A program made the position numbers and the translations under genes. Of a stretch of DNA of 64,000 nt, positions 9,111 through 17,649 are shown piece after piece (position 1 is the stretch's first letter; the number at the start of each line of letters is the position of its first letter). The DNA comes from Clostridium_I sp047718555 (GTDB taxonomy: Bacteria; Bacillota; Clostridia; Clostridiales; Clostridiaceae). The stretch spans positions 47,894-111,893 of the forward strand of contig NZ_JBDNRK010000008.1 of the NCBI RefSeq assembly GCF_047718555.1, given 5' to 3'. Under the pieces are notes generated by a model. It did no database searches and was not told the origin of the DNA. It worked only from the letters and a program-made list of their open reading frames with translations.

Positions 9111-9210
9111 TTATCCCATGACTATCCATTCTAATACTTGAAGCCCACTCTGTGAAAGTTGGAGTAAAGAGTTGCTATGTCTCTGTATAACGATTTCTAA
9201 GTATAGTGCA
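9111..9210. repeat. Degenerate hairpin-rich dispersed repeat (IS200/IS605-end-like)
   Basis: Reads ttatcccatgactatcca, then ctctgtgaaagttggag, then tataacgatttctaag. These blocks match, in order, the copies at 10778 and, inverted, at 15211. The 3' hairpin is lost. The rest of the intergenic gap up to the phosphoesterase shows nothing else recognisable. Confidence 0.5.
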
Positions 9211-9446
9211 TTAATATTTAGTATTTATGAAAGTTGCCACAGATATAAAGATTTAATGTCTGGGTAACTTTTTCTATTGAAAATTTTACTTATTAGTACA
9301 TTGAGGATTAAATTATAAAGTAATATAATTTAAAGTAATACAAAGTAAATGTTTGAAAAATTATCAAATTTGTTGATATGATGTATGCTATATGAGCTAT
9401 TTAAATAATACATATAAATATAAGTGAATTTTTAAGAGGTGTTTAA

Positions 9447-10625
9447 ATGAAAGTATTAAAATCAATAGCAACAGTTTCATTGATACTAATTTTTCTTTTA
9501 CTATATATAACGGCTTGTTATTATATTGCTGGAAAAGGCATAAATATTTTTTTATATAAAAATGATAAATCTAAAATAATAGTATATTGGATAATATTTT
9601 GGATTTTGTCGCTTTCTTATATTTTAAATATTATATCCAGAAGTTTTTTGTCAGTAAATAATTTATTGACTTCAATATTTAAATTAGTTGGAGCAGTCTA
9701 CCTTGCTGCCTTTTTTTATTTGATGATATTATTTCCAATTACTGATCTTATAAAATTTATTTCTGGGAAAATAGGTTTAAAAGGAGAAGCTATAAATTAT
9801 TTAAATAAAATATATGATAATGGAGTTCTAGTTTTCATAGTAGTTTTTATTCTTATTTCCTTTGGAGTATGGGAGGCAACACATCCTGTTGTTACTAATT
9901 ACAATGTCAATATAAATAAAAATTCTGGTAAAATTGACTCGCTTAATATTGTTATGGTTTCGGATGTCCATGTTGGCATAGGTGTAAAAGAAAAAGGTAT
10001 TGATAATATGATTAGTTCAATAAATAGTTTAAATCCTGATATAGTTTTCTTTTGTGGTGATATGGTAGATGAAAATACTAATAGTAAATCCAAACAATAT
10101 CTTGCACATGCTTCAAAAAATATAAAATCTAAATATGGAGTATATGCAATCACTGGAAATCATGAATATATCGAAGCAAATTTAGCAGAAACTTTTTCAT
10201 ATTTTAAATGTAGTAATGTGAAAATATTACAGGATACAGCAGAGAAAATTGATGACAGCTTTTATGTGATAGGAAGAGATGATCCAGCAAGTATATCTGT
10301 GACAAAACATCAGACAAAATCCTTAAAAGAAATATTGAAAAATGTAGACAAATCACTTCCAATTATAGTATTAAATCATAGACCTATAGAATTAGAAGAA
10401 GCTCAAGAAGAAAAGATAGATTTACAACTTTCAGGACATACCCATAATGGTCAATTTTTTCCTAATAATCTTATTACAAAACTTGTATTTGAAGATGACT
10501 ATGGCTATCTTAACAAGGGTAGTTTTAATTTAATAGTTTCTTCAGGTTATGGAACCTGGGGACCACCTATAAGAATTGGAACAAAGGGCGAACTAGTCAA
10601 TATAAAGGTAAATTTTAATAAATAA
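9447..10625 (+). CDS. Membrane-anchored metallophosphoesterase (YkuE-like)
   Basis: 392 aa. Four hydrophobic segments cover about residues 5-30, 45-65, 75-105 and 125-145, then a calcineurin-like phosphatase domain runs to the end. Metal-binding motifs are all present in order: MVSDVHVG (about 170), FFCGDMVDE (about 197), TGNHEY (about 233), NHRPIE (about 309) and SGHTHNGQ (about 328). The family acts on phosphoesters at the membrane surface, often undecaprenyl or lipid-linked substrates, but the substrate here is unknown. AAGAGGTG precedes the ATG. It stands alone between two repeat elements. Confidence 0.88.
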   Translation: MKVLKSIATVSLILIFLLLYITACYYIAGKGINIFLYKNDKSKIIVYWIIFWILSLSYILNIISRSFLSVNNLLTSIFKLVGAVYLAAFFYLMILFPITDLIKFISGKIGLKGEAINYLNKIYDNGVLVFIVVFILISFGVWEATHPVVTNYNVNINKNSGKIDSLNIVMVSDVHVGIGVKEKGIDNMISSINSLNPDIVFFCGDMVDENTNSKSKQYLAHASKNIKSKYGVYAITGNHEYIEANLAETFSYFKCSNVKILQDTAEKIDDSFYVIGRDDPASISVTKHQTKSLKEILKNVDKSLPIIVLNHRPIELEEAQEEKIDLQLSGHTHNGQFFPNNLITKLVFEDDYGYLNKGSFNLIVSSGYGTWGPPIRIGTKGELVNIKVNFNK

Positions 10626-10719
10626 AAAATGTTAATGGTTACTATAAAAAATATCAGCATGTTTTCAATTGAATAAGGCCTTGTTGATATTTTATTTGTA
10701 AATATTCTTATATATTTTA

Positions 10720-10770
10720 TTGACAAAACATACCGAACGGTTTATTATTAAAGCAGAGTTAATAGTAAAC
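10720..10770 (+). promoter_or_regulatory. tetR promoter with embedded operator
   Basis: TTGACA (10720-10725) and TATTAT (10743-10748) are 17 bases apart. The spacer holds the palindrome accgaacggt (10732-10741). A larger inverted repeat, aacggtttattattaa / ttaatagtaaaccgtt, spans from there into the transcript start. This is the arrangement of a self-repressing TetR promoter. Confidence 0.65.
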
Positions 10771-10777
10771 CGTTAAT

Positions 10778-10913
10778 TTTATCCGATGACTACCATCCGT
10801 AATACTCCCATCTTCTATCAAAGTGGGAGATAACGGATGCCACGTCCCTGGATAACGATTTCTAAGTTTCAGATGGAGAAAAAAACTCCACTTGAAACAA
10901 AGAACTCTGTTTA
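10778..10913. repeat. Hairpin-rich dispersed repeat, short form, in the tetR leader
   Basis: Runs from ttatccgatgactaccatcc to aagaactctgttta. It is the reverse complement of the ends of the copies at 15211 and 25836 but lacks about 105 internal bases. It contains the pairs tcccatcttc/aagtggga and cagatggag/ctccacttg. It sits between the tetR promoter and its Shine-Dalgarno, so it is transcribed as the 5' leader. Confidence 0.65.
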
Positions 10914-10927
10914 TGGGAGGAATACTT

Positions 10928-11506
10928 TTGAATAAAGGTATCAAAGGTGAAAATTCAAAAAAACATTTAATAGAAATAGCTGCTAAATTATTTTTGCAAA
11001 AAGGATATTCAAACACAGGTATAAATGATATATTGACCGAAGCTGGAGTATCAAAAGGATCCTTTTATTTTCATTTTTCAAGTAAGAAAGATCTTGCAGT
11101 AGAAGTATCTAAATATTATTATAAAATTATAGTACAGAATTGGCTTAAGCCATTATCAAATAATACTTGGGATGTATTTATAAATAAATTAGTATTAGAT
11201 ATAAGGAATTCTACATCACTTGGTAAGTTCTTTGGGTGTCCCATAGCCATATTAGGATTAGAAATAGCATTTATAGAAGAAGATTTATCCGATATGTATG
11301 CATATTCAATTAAGGAATTAATTGAGGTTTTTAAAAATTCTTTGAAAGTTTCTGGAGTATCAGAGGATAAATTGGATAGTATTGCGAGAAAAGCTTTCTC
11401 TATATATGAAGGATATACAGTTTACTATAGAATAACTAAAGATAAAAATGTAATTGACTTTATGTTGAAAGATTTATTGGAAATTGAATTGTATAATAAT
11501 TTGTAA
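10928..11506 (+). CDS. TetR/AcrR-family transcriptional regulator
   Basis: 192 aa. The N-terminal helix-turn-helix is clear: AAKLFLQKGYSNTGINDI followed by GVSKGSFYFHFSSKKDL. The C-terminal ligand domain is of the YcdC/TetR_C type. The TTG at 10928 is chosen because TATGGGAGG ends 7 bases before it. A longer frame reaches back to 10892, but those residues come from the inserted repeat. It is probably autoregulated. Its original target may be the broken gene downstream, whose promoter region also carries an aaccaaccagt motif. Confidence 0.85.
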   Translation: MNKGIKGENSKKHLIEIAAKLFLQKGYSNTGINDILTEAGVSKGSFYFHFSSKKDLAVEVSKYYYKIIVQNWLKPLSNNTWDVFINKLVLDIRNSTSLGKFFGCPIAILGLEIAFIEEDLSDMYAYSIKELIEVFKNSLKVSGVSEDKLDSIARKAFSIYEGYTVYYRITKDKNVIDFMLKDLLEIELYNNL

Positions 11507-11629
11507 TACATTTTTTATGCAAATAAATGTTAAATTTTTAACTAATTAATCTATAATATATTTTTACAAATTATAAACCAACCAGTCTATTATAAAAACA
11601 AAGTATATAAATGAATTTGATTCAGTTAA

Positions 11630-11821
11630 ATTTTAGCATCAGTAAAAGATTATATTAGTCCTAATTCACCTAAAATTGAAAGCTTTTTTCCTAAAGCAAA
11701 ATCTATAATAGTTATGGCTTATAGGGAATTATCCACTTGTGAAAGTCTTGACCCTCAGCTAGCTATGAATGGAAGGATAGATAAAGATGCGTTAAGACGC
11801 TTAAATATCAAAATTAGATAG
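11630..11821 (+). pseudogene. Fragment resembling an iron-sulfur reductase (epoxyqueuosine reductase-like), remnant
   Basis: An open stretch of 63 codons without a credible start. Residues such as SPKIESFFPKAKSIIVMAY and DPQLAMNGRID resemble the N-terminal region of QueG-like 4Fe-4S proteins, which usually run to 250 aa or more. It ends abruptly at TAG 11819-11821. Just upstream are TTTACA and TATTAT with a TetR-like aaccaaccagtct between them (11563-11593). This looks like the relic of the gene once controlled by the TetR protein. The remaining bases to 11985 hold only the thiolase promoter region. Confidence 0.45.
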
Positions 11822-11985
11822 TCATATTTTAATAGATTATTATTTCATATAGTAAAGCTTCTATATGAAAAATGGGTTTCATGTAGAATAGAAAAGATTG
11901 TGATAAAATTAACTATTTAAAAATGTTCATTAACATTTATTAAATATATAGTACATCTAAAATCAAAAATTAGGAGGAGATTTAA

Positions 11986-13164
11986 ATGAAAGAAGTTGTA
12001 ATAGTTAGTGCAGTTAGAACAGCTATAGGAGCCTTTGGCAAAAGCCTTAAGGATGTACCAGCAGTGGATTTGGGAGCAGCAGCAGTAAAAGAAGCAGTGA
12101 AAAGATCAGGAATAAAGCCAGAGGAGATCGATGAAGTTATTTTAGGAAATGTTCTTCAGGCAGGTTTAGGACAGAATCCAGCAAGACAGGCAGCGATAAA
12201 GGCAGGATTACCTATAGAAGTTCCAGCTTTTACTCTTAATAAAGTGTGTGGATCAGGCTTAAGAACTGTTAGTTTAGCAGCTCAAATAATCAAAGCTGGA
12301 GATGCTGATATAATTGTAGCAGGTGGTATGGAGAATATGTCAAGAGCGCCTTATTTAGTTGATAATGCTAGATTTGGATACAAAATGGGTAATGGGCAGT
12401 TTGTTGATGAAATGATTAAGGATGGAGTATGGGATGCATTTAATGACTATCACATGGGAATAACTGCTGAAAACATATCAGAAAAGTGGTCAATAACAAG
12501 AGAAGAGCAGGATGAATTTTCAGTTGAATCACAGAATAAAGCTGAAAAGGCTATAAAAAATGGAGAGTTCAAAGAGGAAATAGTACCTATAGTAGTAAAA
12601 ACAAGAAAAGGTGAATTTGTATTTGATACAGATGAACAGCCAAGATTTGGCAGTAACCTAGAAGCATTATCAAAGTTAAAACCATGTTTTAAAAAGGATG
12701 GAACAGTTACTGCTGGAAATGCATCTGGATTAAATGATGGAGCAGCAGCTTTAGTTATAATGAGCGCTGATAAAGCAAAGGAACTAGGCATAAAACCATT
12801 AGCTAAAATTTCTTCTTATGCTTCAGCTGGAGTAGATCCTAAGATAATGGGATATGGTGCATTTTATGCAACAAAGGCTGCTTTAGATAAAATAAATTTA
12901 GAAGTAGAGGATTTGGATTTATTAGAAGCAAATGAGGCTTTTGCAGCCCAAAGTATAGCGGTAACAAGAGACTTAAAAGTTGATATGAATAAAGTAAATG
13001 TAAATGGAGGAGCAACAGCACTAGGACATCCTATAGGAGCTTCAGGAGCAAGAATTTTGGTTACACTATTGCACGCTATGAAAAAAAGAGATGCTAAGAG
13101 AGGGCTAGCTACACTATGTATAGGTGGAGGCCAGGGTACTGCATTAATAGTTGAAAGAGAATAA
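11986..13164 (+). CDS. thlA: Acetyl-CoA acetyltransferase (thiolase)
   Basis: Condenses two acetyl-CoA to acetoacetyl-CoA, the first step towards butyryl-CoA and solvents in clostridia. 392 aa, the standard length. The nucleophilic Cys lies in NKVCGSGLR (about residue 88), the His in NVNGGATALGHPIGASGAR (about 348) and the second Cys in LCIGGGQG (about 378). All catalytic residues are present. Strong TAGGAGGAG ahead of the ATG. It is monocistronic with a terminator. A role in biosynthetic rather than degradative direction is inferred from the organism type. Confidence 0.95.
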   Translation: MKEVVIVSAVRTAIGAFGKSLKDVPAVDLGAAAVKEAVKRSGIKPEEIDEVILGNVLQAGLGQNPARQAAIKAGLPIEVPAFTLNKVCGSGLRTVSLAAQIIKAGDADIIVAGGMENMSRAPYLVDNARFGYKMGNGQFVDEMIKDGVWDAFNDYHMGITAENISEKWSITREEQDEFSVESQNKAEKAIKNGEFKEEIVPIVVKTRKGEFVFDTDEQPRFGSNLEALSKLKPCFKKDGTVTAGNASGLNDGAAALVIMSADKAKELGIKPLAKISSYASAGVDPKIMGYGAFYATKAALDKINLEVEDLDLLEANEAFAAQSIAVTRDLKVDMNKVNVNGGATALGHPIGASGARILVTLLHAMKKRDAKRGLATLCIGGGQGTALIVERE

Positions 13165-13263
13165 TAATTTTTATATTAGTAATGGAAAATAGTTAGTTTA
13201 AATAAATATAAAGCTTAGATAACTACCTAAGCTAAGATAAATTTATAAATTAGTATATAACTT

Positions 13264-13300
13264 AAAAATTAGAGTCATAAATATATGACTCTAATTTTTT
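13264..13300 (+). terminator. Intrinsic terminator after thiolase
   Basis: Perfect stem aaaattagagtcat / atgactctaatttt with TTTTTT; works in both directions, so it could also end the convergent MGMT gene. Confidence 0.85.
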
Positions 13301-13323
13301 GGCATTTAAATATATATAAATTT

Positions 13324-13635
13324 TTATTTACCATCCCATAAGTGCTTTTCTACGTTAATACGTCCAATATTATTAAAGGTTATGCCTTCGTTTTCCAGCA
13401 TAGTTCTTTGTATTTTTTTATCTCCAAATATATAATCTGCTGCTAATGTTCCAGTTTTATTTACAACTCTGTGGCAGGGGAGTTTGAGATCCTTTGGAGC
13501 AGCTCTCATAGCATAACCAACTATACGGGCATTTCTTGGATTTCCAAGTAATGCTGCTATTAATCCATAAGTAGCAATTTGTCCTCTTGGTATTTTGGCC
13601 ACAATTTTGTATACTTTATCAAAATATTTTTCCAC
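13324..13635 (-). CDS. MGMT-domain protein (methylated-DNA-cysteine methyltransferase type)
   Basis: 103 aa, only the C-terminal DNA-binding/alkyl-acceptor domain of Ogt-type proteins. IPRGQIATYG (helix-turn-helix start), RIVGYAMRAAP, then the PCHRVV acceptor motif with Cys intact near residue 55. Alkyltransferase-like proteins of this size usually replace that Cys with Trp; this one keeps it and so may be catalytically competent. It lacks the N-terminal ribonuclease-H-like domain. GTG 13635 is preferred, with GAGGTG just upstream; GTG 13644 overlaps that site. Confidence 0.82.
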   Translation of the reverse strand: MEKYFDKVYKIVAKIPRGQIATYGLIAALLGNPRNARIVGYAMRAAPKDLKLPCHRVVNKTGTLAADYIFGDKKIQRTMLENEGITFNNIGRINVEKHLWDGK

Positions 13636-13666
13636 AATTTGCACCTCTAATATTTAGTAATGTTTA

Positions 13667-13798
13667 ACCTGACTAACTTGGCGTAAGTTTCCCACTTCTT
13701 CAAGTGGGAGTTCAACGCCAAGTAAGCCATGCATTTGCAGTTCTAAAATTCAGATGGGGTAAAAGAATCCCCACCTGAATTAAGAACTTGCTTCAAAT
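13667..13798. repeat. Hairpin-rich dispersed repeat, third sequence variant
   Basis: Begins cctgactaacttggcg. It has the pairs cttggcg/cgccaag and tcccacttctt/caagtggga, then cagatggggt / cccacctga, ending aagaacttgc. The layout (long outer stem, tccca/tggga stem, 3' hairpin, aagaac end) equals the other copies although the bases differ. It lies upstream of the GNAT gene. Confidence 0.55.
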
Positions 13799-13892
13799 AA
13801 TAATTGAAATACTTTTTATTAACTATGTTATATGATAGTCTATTTGTATAATATCATAACAGAAAAGTTTAAAATGAAAAGAGGAATGAGAT

Positions 13893-14417
13893 ATGTACTA
13901 TGGAGAAAAAGTTTGTTTAAGGGCTTACAAAGAAGAGGATATTAAGCTGGCAATGGATTTTGTCAATGATAAGGAGCTTAAAAAGTTTTTAGTCACTAAC
14001 ATTCCTTTTCCAATGAGTTTATGGGAAGAGGAAGCTTGGGTAAAATCTCAAAAGGGCAGCGAAAGCGGTGAATATAATTTTGCTATAGAGGATATAAAGA
14101 CATGCAAATATATAGGAGGCTGTGGTATTCAAAAGGTGAATTGGTTAACTCGTGTAGCAGTTGTGGGAATAATGATAGGAGACAAGGATTATTGGGGAAA
14201 AGGATATGGAACAGATGCTATGAAAGTGCTTATGAAATTTATTTTTGAGAATATGAATATAAGTAAAATAAGATTGCACACTTTTTCATTTAATGAAAGA
14301 GCTAAGAAGTGTTATGAAAAATGCGGCTTTGAAGTAGAAGGTGTTCTAAAAAATGAAATATTTAAAGAAGGTAAATATTATGATGAAATAATTATGGCTG
14401 CTTTTGGGAAAAAATAA
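13893..14417 (+). CDS. GNAT acetyltransferase (RimJ/RimL-like)
   Basis: 174 aa, typical for ribosomal-protein or small-molecule N-acetyltransferases. N-terminal VCLRAYKEEDI is the usual first strand. The acetyl-CoA loop is GDKDYWGKGYGTDAMKVL near 100-117. The C-terminal NERAKKCYEKCGFEVEG (about 136-152) is the family's hallmark. Monocistronic, GAGG before the ATG, repeat element in its upstream region. Substrate unknown. Confidence 0.88.
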   Translation: MYYGEKVCLRAYKEEDIKLAMDFVNDKELKKFLVTNIPFPMSLWEEEAWVKSQKGSESGEYNFAIEDIKTCKYIGGCGIQKVNWLTRVAVVGIMIGDKDYWGKGYGTDAMKVLMKFIFENMNISKIRLHTFSFNERAKKCYEKCGFEVEGVLKNEIFKEGKYYDEIIMAAFGKK

Positions 14418-14534
14418 TGAAATATTTTATGTATTGATAATAATATCTCATTTATGATTAAATATATATAATAAGATTTGAAATTATACATAGTAATAAT
14501 ACTGAACAGACTTCAATAATGGAGATGATGCAAT

Positions 14535-15212
14535 ATGAAAGGTATGGAAAATCAAGATAAAATAATATTTTTTGACATAGGTGGAACTTTAGTAGGTGCT
14601 CCAAATTTGTTTTCATATATAGCCAGCAAATATAAAAATTCTCAAGGGGATACAATTGCTAAAGTAATAAGTGAAAACTATGATCAGCTATATTGCAATG
14701 TACAGGAAGATGGATTTTTGAGTGTGAAGGATATGTTGGAAATATCACTTAAAAAAGCAGCTTTGAAATTAAATATAGAAGATTTAAGTAATTTAGCCCA
14801 TCACTATTATGAAGAACTATATATTAATCAATCTTATCTTTATGAAGATGTTATTGGAGTTTTAAATATACTGAGAAAAAGGAAAATAAAATTAATTGTA
14901 TTTAGTAATTCTGATTCAGATATATTAATTAAAGAATTGAAGGCTTTGAATATATATAATTATTTTCAGGAATTTATAATATCCAGTGATGTTAGATCTT
15001 ATAAACCATGCGATATTATAATAAATAAGGCATTGTCCTATTGCAATATTCCCAATAAGGATATAATATTTGTGGGAAATTCTGATGAAGATGTTATAAG
15101 TGCTAAAAAAATGGGTATTACTTCTGTTTTAATAAAACGATGGGATAAAAAACTCAATGTTACCAGTGATTATAATATAAATTCATTAGATGAGTTGCTA
15201 GAAATATTATAA
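14535..15212 (+). CDS. HAD-superfamily hydrolase
   Basis: 225 aa haloacid-dehalogenase-like phosphatase with helical cap. Motif I FFDIGGTLVG (about 12-21) has Gly where the second Asp of DxDGT normally sits, so the general acid/base Asp is missing from its usual position. Motif II is VFSNSDS (about 125), Lys of motif III is in SYKPCD (about 155), and motif IV is FVGNSDEDV (about 179). The missing second Asp suggests altered or lost phosphatase activity. GGAG lies upstream of the ATG. The stop codon coincides with the first bases of a repeat, which may have trimmed the C-terminus. Confidence 0.82.
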   Translation: MKGMENQDKIIFFDIGGTLVGAPNLFSYIASKYKNSQGDTIAKVISENYDQLYCNVQEDGFLSVKDMLEISLKKAALKLNIEDLSNLAHHYYEELYINQSYLYEDVIGVLNILRKRKIKLIVFSNSDSDILIKELKALNIYNYFQEFIISSDVRSYKPCDIIINKALSYCNIPNKDIIFVGNSDEDVISAKKMGITSVLIKRWDKKLNVTSDYNINSLDELLEIL

Positions 15213-15453
15213 ACAGAGTTCTTTGTTTCAGATGGAGTTTTTTCTCCATCTGAAACTTACTAACAGAGTTCTTAGTATCGGTATTTTCGATACTTAGAAA
15301 TCGTTGTCCTTTAGGGTAAATCGTTATCCAGGGACGTAGCATCCGTTATCTCCCACTTTGATAGAAAAGTAGAGAGCCAAAATTTTTAATTTTGTGCGAA
15401 TCACTTTCACAGAGTGCGATGGGAGTATTACGGATGGTAGTCATCGGATAAAA
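15211..15453. repeat. Hairpin-rich dispersed repeat, full-length copy (243 bp)
   Basis: Nearly identical to 25836-26079. In order it has the hairpin tcagatggag/ctccatctga, the hairpin agtatcg/cgatact, two related blocks containing aaatcgtt, and an outer stem catccgttatctccca / tgggagtattacggatg enclosing smaller stems, ending tcatcggataaaa. The layout resembles the structured right ends and guide-RNA scaffolds of IS200/IS605 elements. No tnpA or tnpB is inside. It ends about 55 bases before the TipAS-like gene. Confidence 0.7.
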
Positions 15454-15508
15454 TGTGATATTATTCTTTGAGAGGTTTATTTAAATAAGTGGTGGTTGGT
15501 GGTATGGT

Positions 15509-15934
15509 ATGAAAAAAGATGATATATTTGTATTATTTGATAAGGCATATATGGAGATCTATAATAAAGAACAGAGTAAAGCTGCAAAGAAAAAATACAT
15601 GAATAGTGTTTATAAGGAGATCTACAAAAAAGTATCTAAATATACTAAAGAAGATTGGAAGGGCCTTAGAGAAAGATTAAATTATATATATGAAGATATA
15701 ATTATTTTAATGGATAAATCACCTGCACATGAAAAAGTTCAACAAGCTATTGGGGAATTAAGAGAGTATTATAGTGACAGCTTTTACAATTGTAATTTAA
15801 ATATGTTTAGAGCTCTTGGAAAATTATATATAGAAGACGAAAATTTCAGAGATAAAATTAACCAACGAAAGGAAGGCTTAGCTGAATTTTTAAGTGAGGC
15901 CATAGAAATATATTGTGATAGATCAGAATGGTGA
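15509..15934 (+). CDS. Stand-alone TipAS antibiotic-recognition-domain protein
   Basis: 141 aa, all helical. The C-terminal half, SPAHEKVQQAIGELREYY and then MFRALGKLYIEDENF ... EGLAEFLSEAIEIY, matches the TipAS domain, which traps thiopeptide and similar macrocyclic antibiotics in MerR-type TipAL regulators. Here the MerR DNA-binding half is absent. The ATG follows a GGTGGTTGGTGG stretch. Free TipAS domains could act as antibiotic-sequestering proteins. That the 5' half was lost is less likely because the gene has its own ribosome site and start. Confidence 0.7.
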   Translation: MKKDDIFVLFDKAYMEIYNKEQSKAAKKKYMNSVYKEIYKKVSKYTKEDWKGLRERLNYIYEDIIILMDKSPAHEKVQQAIGELREYYSDSFYNCNLNMFRALGKLYIEDENFRDKINQRKEGLAEFLSEAIEIYCDRSEW

Positions 15935-16061
15935 AGATATTATTGCCATATCAGGTACTGGACACGGAGCTGATACAGCAATAATAATAAGGCCGGCCCA
16001 TGGGGCGGATATATTGAAAACTAAAATAAGAGAGATTATTTGTAAACCGTCAGAATGGTAA
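15921..16061 (+). pseudogene. Unidentified C-terminal coding remnant
   Basis: In another frame from the TipAS-like gene, and overlapping its last codons, 46 codons are open: EDIIAISGTGHGADTAIII and then RPAHGADILKTKIREIIC, ending KPSEW and TAA. The composition is protein-like (Gly-rich turn, then a helix with two-residue periodicity), but there is no start or ribosome site. I do not recognise the family. Both this piece and the TipAS-like protein end in SEW encoded by tcagaatgg, which suggests the two 3' ends recombined there. Confidence 0.4.
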
Positions 16062-16065
16062 TAAA

Positions 16066-16812
16066 TTAAATACTTCTTAAAAGCTGAGGGTTTAATATAT
16101 CACTTAATTCTGAAAAGGGAATTTTTATTAAAGGTATTCCGGAAGCAACTGGAGCAATTTCGTTGAAACCAAAAAACAATACAAGATCATTATTATCCAA
16201 ATAGTAAGGTTGATCTTCAGTTATGCCTTTAAAATTGCTGGCGGTATTAGGATAATAGTCTTGAGGATTTCTCTGTAAAATTGACCTTATCTTACTGTTT
16301 AATACTGATATATAATTTGAACCAGGTTTAAATAGATCTCCTAAAGGCATAGATCTAGCATTTTGAAGATTATAATTATAGGATGTTCTTATATAACTAT
16401 TTCTTCCATTTATATATTGCTGATAGATTAAAGAAATACTTAAAAGGTTATTTTTGTTATAAGTTACTAAATAGTTGTTTGAAATTTGAAATGGAACTAC
16501 TGGTTTACCTGCCTGCTGCATAGCTTTTGCATTTTCATCTGCAGCTGTTTCCATTTGACTTTTAAATTCTAAAATGTCATTCTTCACATTATTATTAATG
16601 TAATTTATAACATTAGGATTAAAGTCTCCGCTTAGCACTGGAATATTTAGATATTCGTGTATTTTATAATTTTCTGAATTTAGTGGCTGAGAAGTGGCAG
16701 TTAAGGTTTTTCCGTTTGCAGGATCATTTCTATGCATGTAATATTTTGGATAGTAATCCTGCGGAAGTTGAGAACGAGTAAGATTATTATGTCCTTTATG
16801 TTTATGGTTCAT
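16066..16812 (-). CDS. DUF3298/DUF4163 domain protein
   Basis: 248 aa. The middle has INNNVKNDILEFKSQM (DUF4163-like helix) and the later part NLQNARSMPLGDLFKPG, FFGFNEIAPVASGIPLIKI and PFSEL, the DUF3298 core found in RsiV-like and lysozyme-binding proteins. Unlike those, there is no transmembrane or signal segment; the N-terminus is polar and Tyr-rich (SQLPQDYYPKYYMHR), which suggests a cytoplasmic or spore-associated form. ATG 16812 is chosen because AGGGGGTG lies directly before it; the upstream GTG is inside that site. Function unknown. Confidence 0.75.
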   Translation of the reverse strand: MNHKHKGHNNLTRSQLPQDYYPKYYMHRNDPANGKTLTATSQPLNSENYKIHEYLNIPVLSGDFNPNVINYINNNVKNDILEFKSQMETAADENAKAMQQAGKPVVPFQISNNYLVTYNKNNLLSISLIYQQYINGRNSYIRTSYNYNLQNARSMPLGDLFKPGSNYISVLNSKIRSILQRNPQDYYPNTASNFKGITEDQPYYLDNNDLVLFFGFNEIAPVASGIPLIKIPFSELSDILNPQLLRSI

Positions 16813-17116
16813 AATATACACCCCCTAAGATATTGTAAATAAGATTAACGTATATGTGTCAATATTTTTTAATTATTTTTTAAGTATCTAAGCCACTAAC
16901 TAGAATATGTTGCAAGTATAAAAATGTTGCTTTTTACTGGCAAACTTCTTAGATATCTAGTCCAGTAATTAGGAATATGAAAATAGATAGTAAGTCAAAG
17001 CTGTGACGTATATTTTGAATTATGTAAGGAAACAGGTTTTAGTCATAGTAAAGATTATCTCAATATAAGTTGATTTTGCAGATTTAAAAACGTCACATTC
17101 ATATTAGGAGGAAATT

Positions 17117-17596
17117 ATGTCGCATATTAAAACTAATGCTATGCGCATTTTAGATAGAAAAAAAATTGAATATAATATTATTACTTATGATAGCTCAGAT
17201 GGTAAAATAGATGGAATTTCAGTAACCAATAAACTTGGGGAAGATCCTAAAGTTGTTTATAAAACTTTAGTACTTCAGGGAAGCAGTAATAATATATATG
17301 TATTTGTTACTCCTGTTGAAGCTGAAATAGACTTAAAGAAAGCGGCAGTGTGTGCAGGAGAAAAAAGTATTAAAATGATAGCAGTTAAAGATATAATGAA
17401 ATTAACGAGATACATACGAGGTGGCTGTTCACCTATAGGAATGAAAAAGGATTATAAAACTTTTGTTAATATTAGCGCTTTGGATATTAATAAAATAATT
17501 GTAAGTGGTGGAAAGATAGGTACACAAATTGAAATTTCCACTGAGGATCTTGCCAAAGTTACAAATTGTGAATTTAAATATTTCATAAAACATTAA
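17117..17596 (+). CDS. ybaK: YbaK/EbsC-type Cys-tRNA(Pro) deacylase
   Basis: Trans-acting editing enzyme that removes mischarged Cys from tRNA-Pro. 159 aa, as usual. Motifs: VTNKLGEDPKVVYKTLVLQG (about 35-54, containing the conserved Lys), VTPVEAEIDLKKAA (about 71-84) and RYIRGGCSPIGMKK (about 97-110), the signature GGxSPxG loop. Strong AGGAGG ahead of the ATG, terminator directly after. Stand-alone housekeeping gene. Confidence 0.9.
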   Translation: MSHIKTNAMRILDRKKIEYNIITYDSSDGKIDGISVTNKLGEDPKVVYKTLVLQGSSNNIYVFVTPVEAEIDLKKAAVCAGEKSIKMIAVKDIMKLTRYIRGGCSPIGMKKDYKTFVNISALDINKIIVSGGKIGTQIEISTEDLAKVTNCEFKYFIKH

Positions 17597-17617
17597 AAGA
17601 AAAATCATAAGAAGAAA

Positions 17618-17643
17618 GGCTGTCCAAAATATTTGGACAGCTT
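17618..17643. terminator. Bidirectional terminator between ybaK and the ferritin-like gene
   Basis: Stem aagctgtccaaa / tttggacagctt placed between two convergent stop codons. Confidence 0.75.
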
Positions 17644-17649
17644 ATTAAA

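Noticed and set aside
15160..15342. Minus-strand open frame of 60 codons
   Set aside because: It lies inside the repeat at 15211-15453 and has no ribosome site; it is a by-product of the repeat.
16884..16980. Two loosely similar 28-base blocks (about 70% alike) upstream of ybaK
   Set aside because: Too diverged and AT-rich to call a repeat with confidence.
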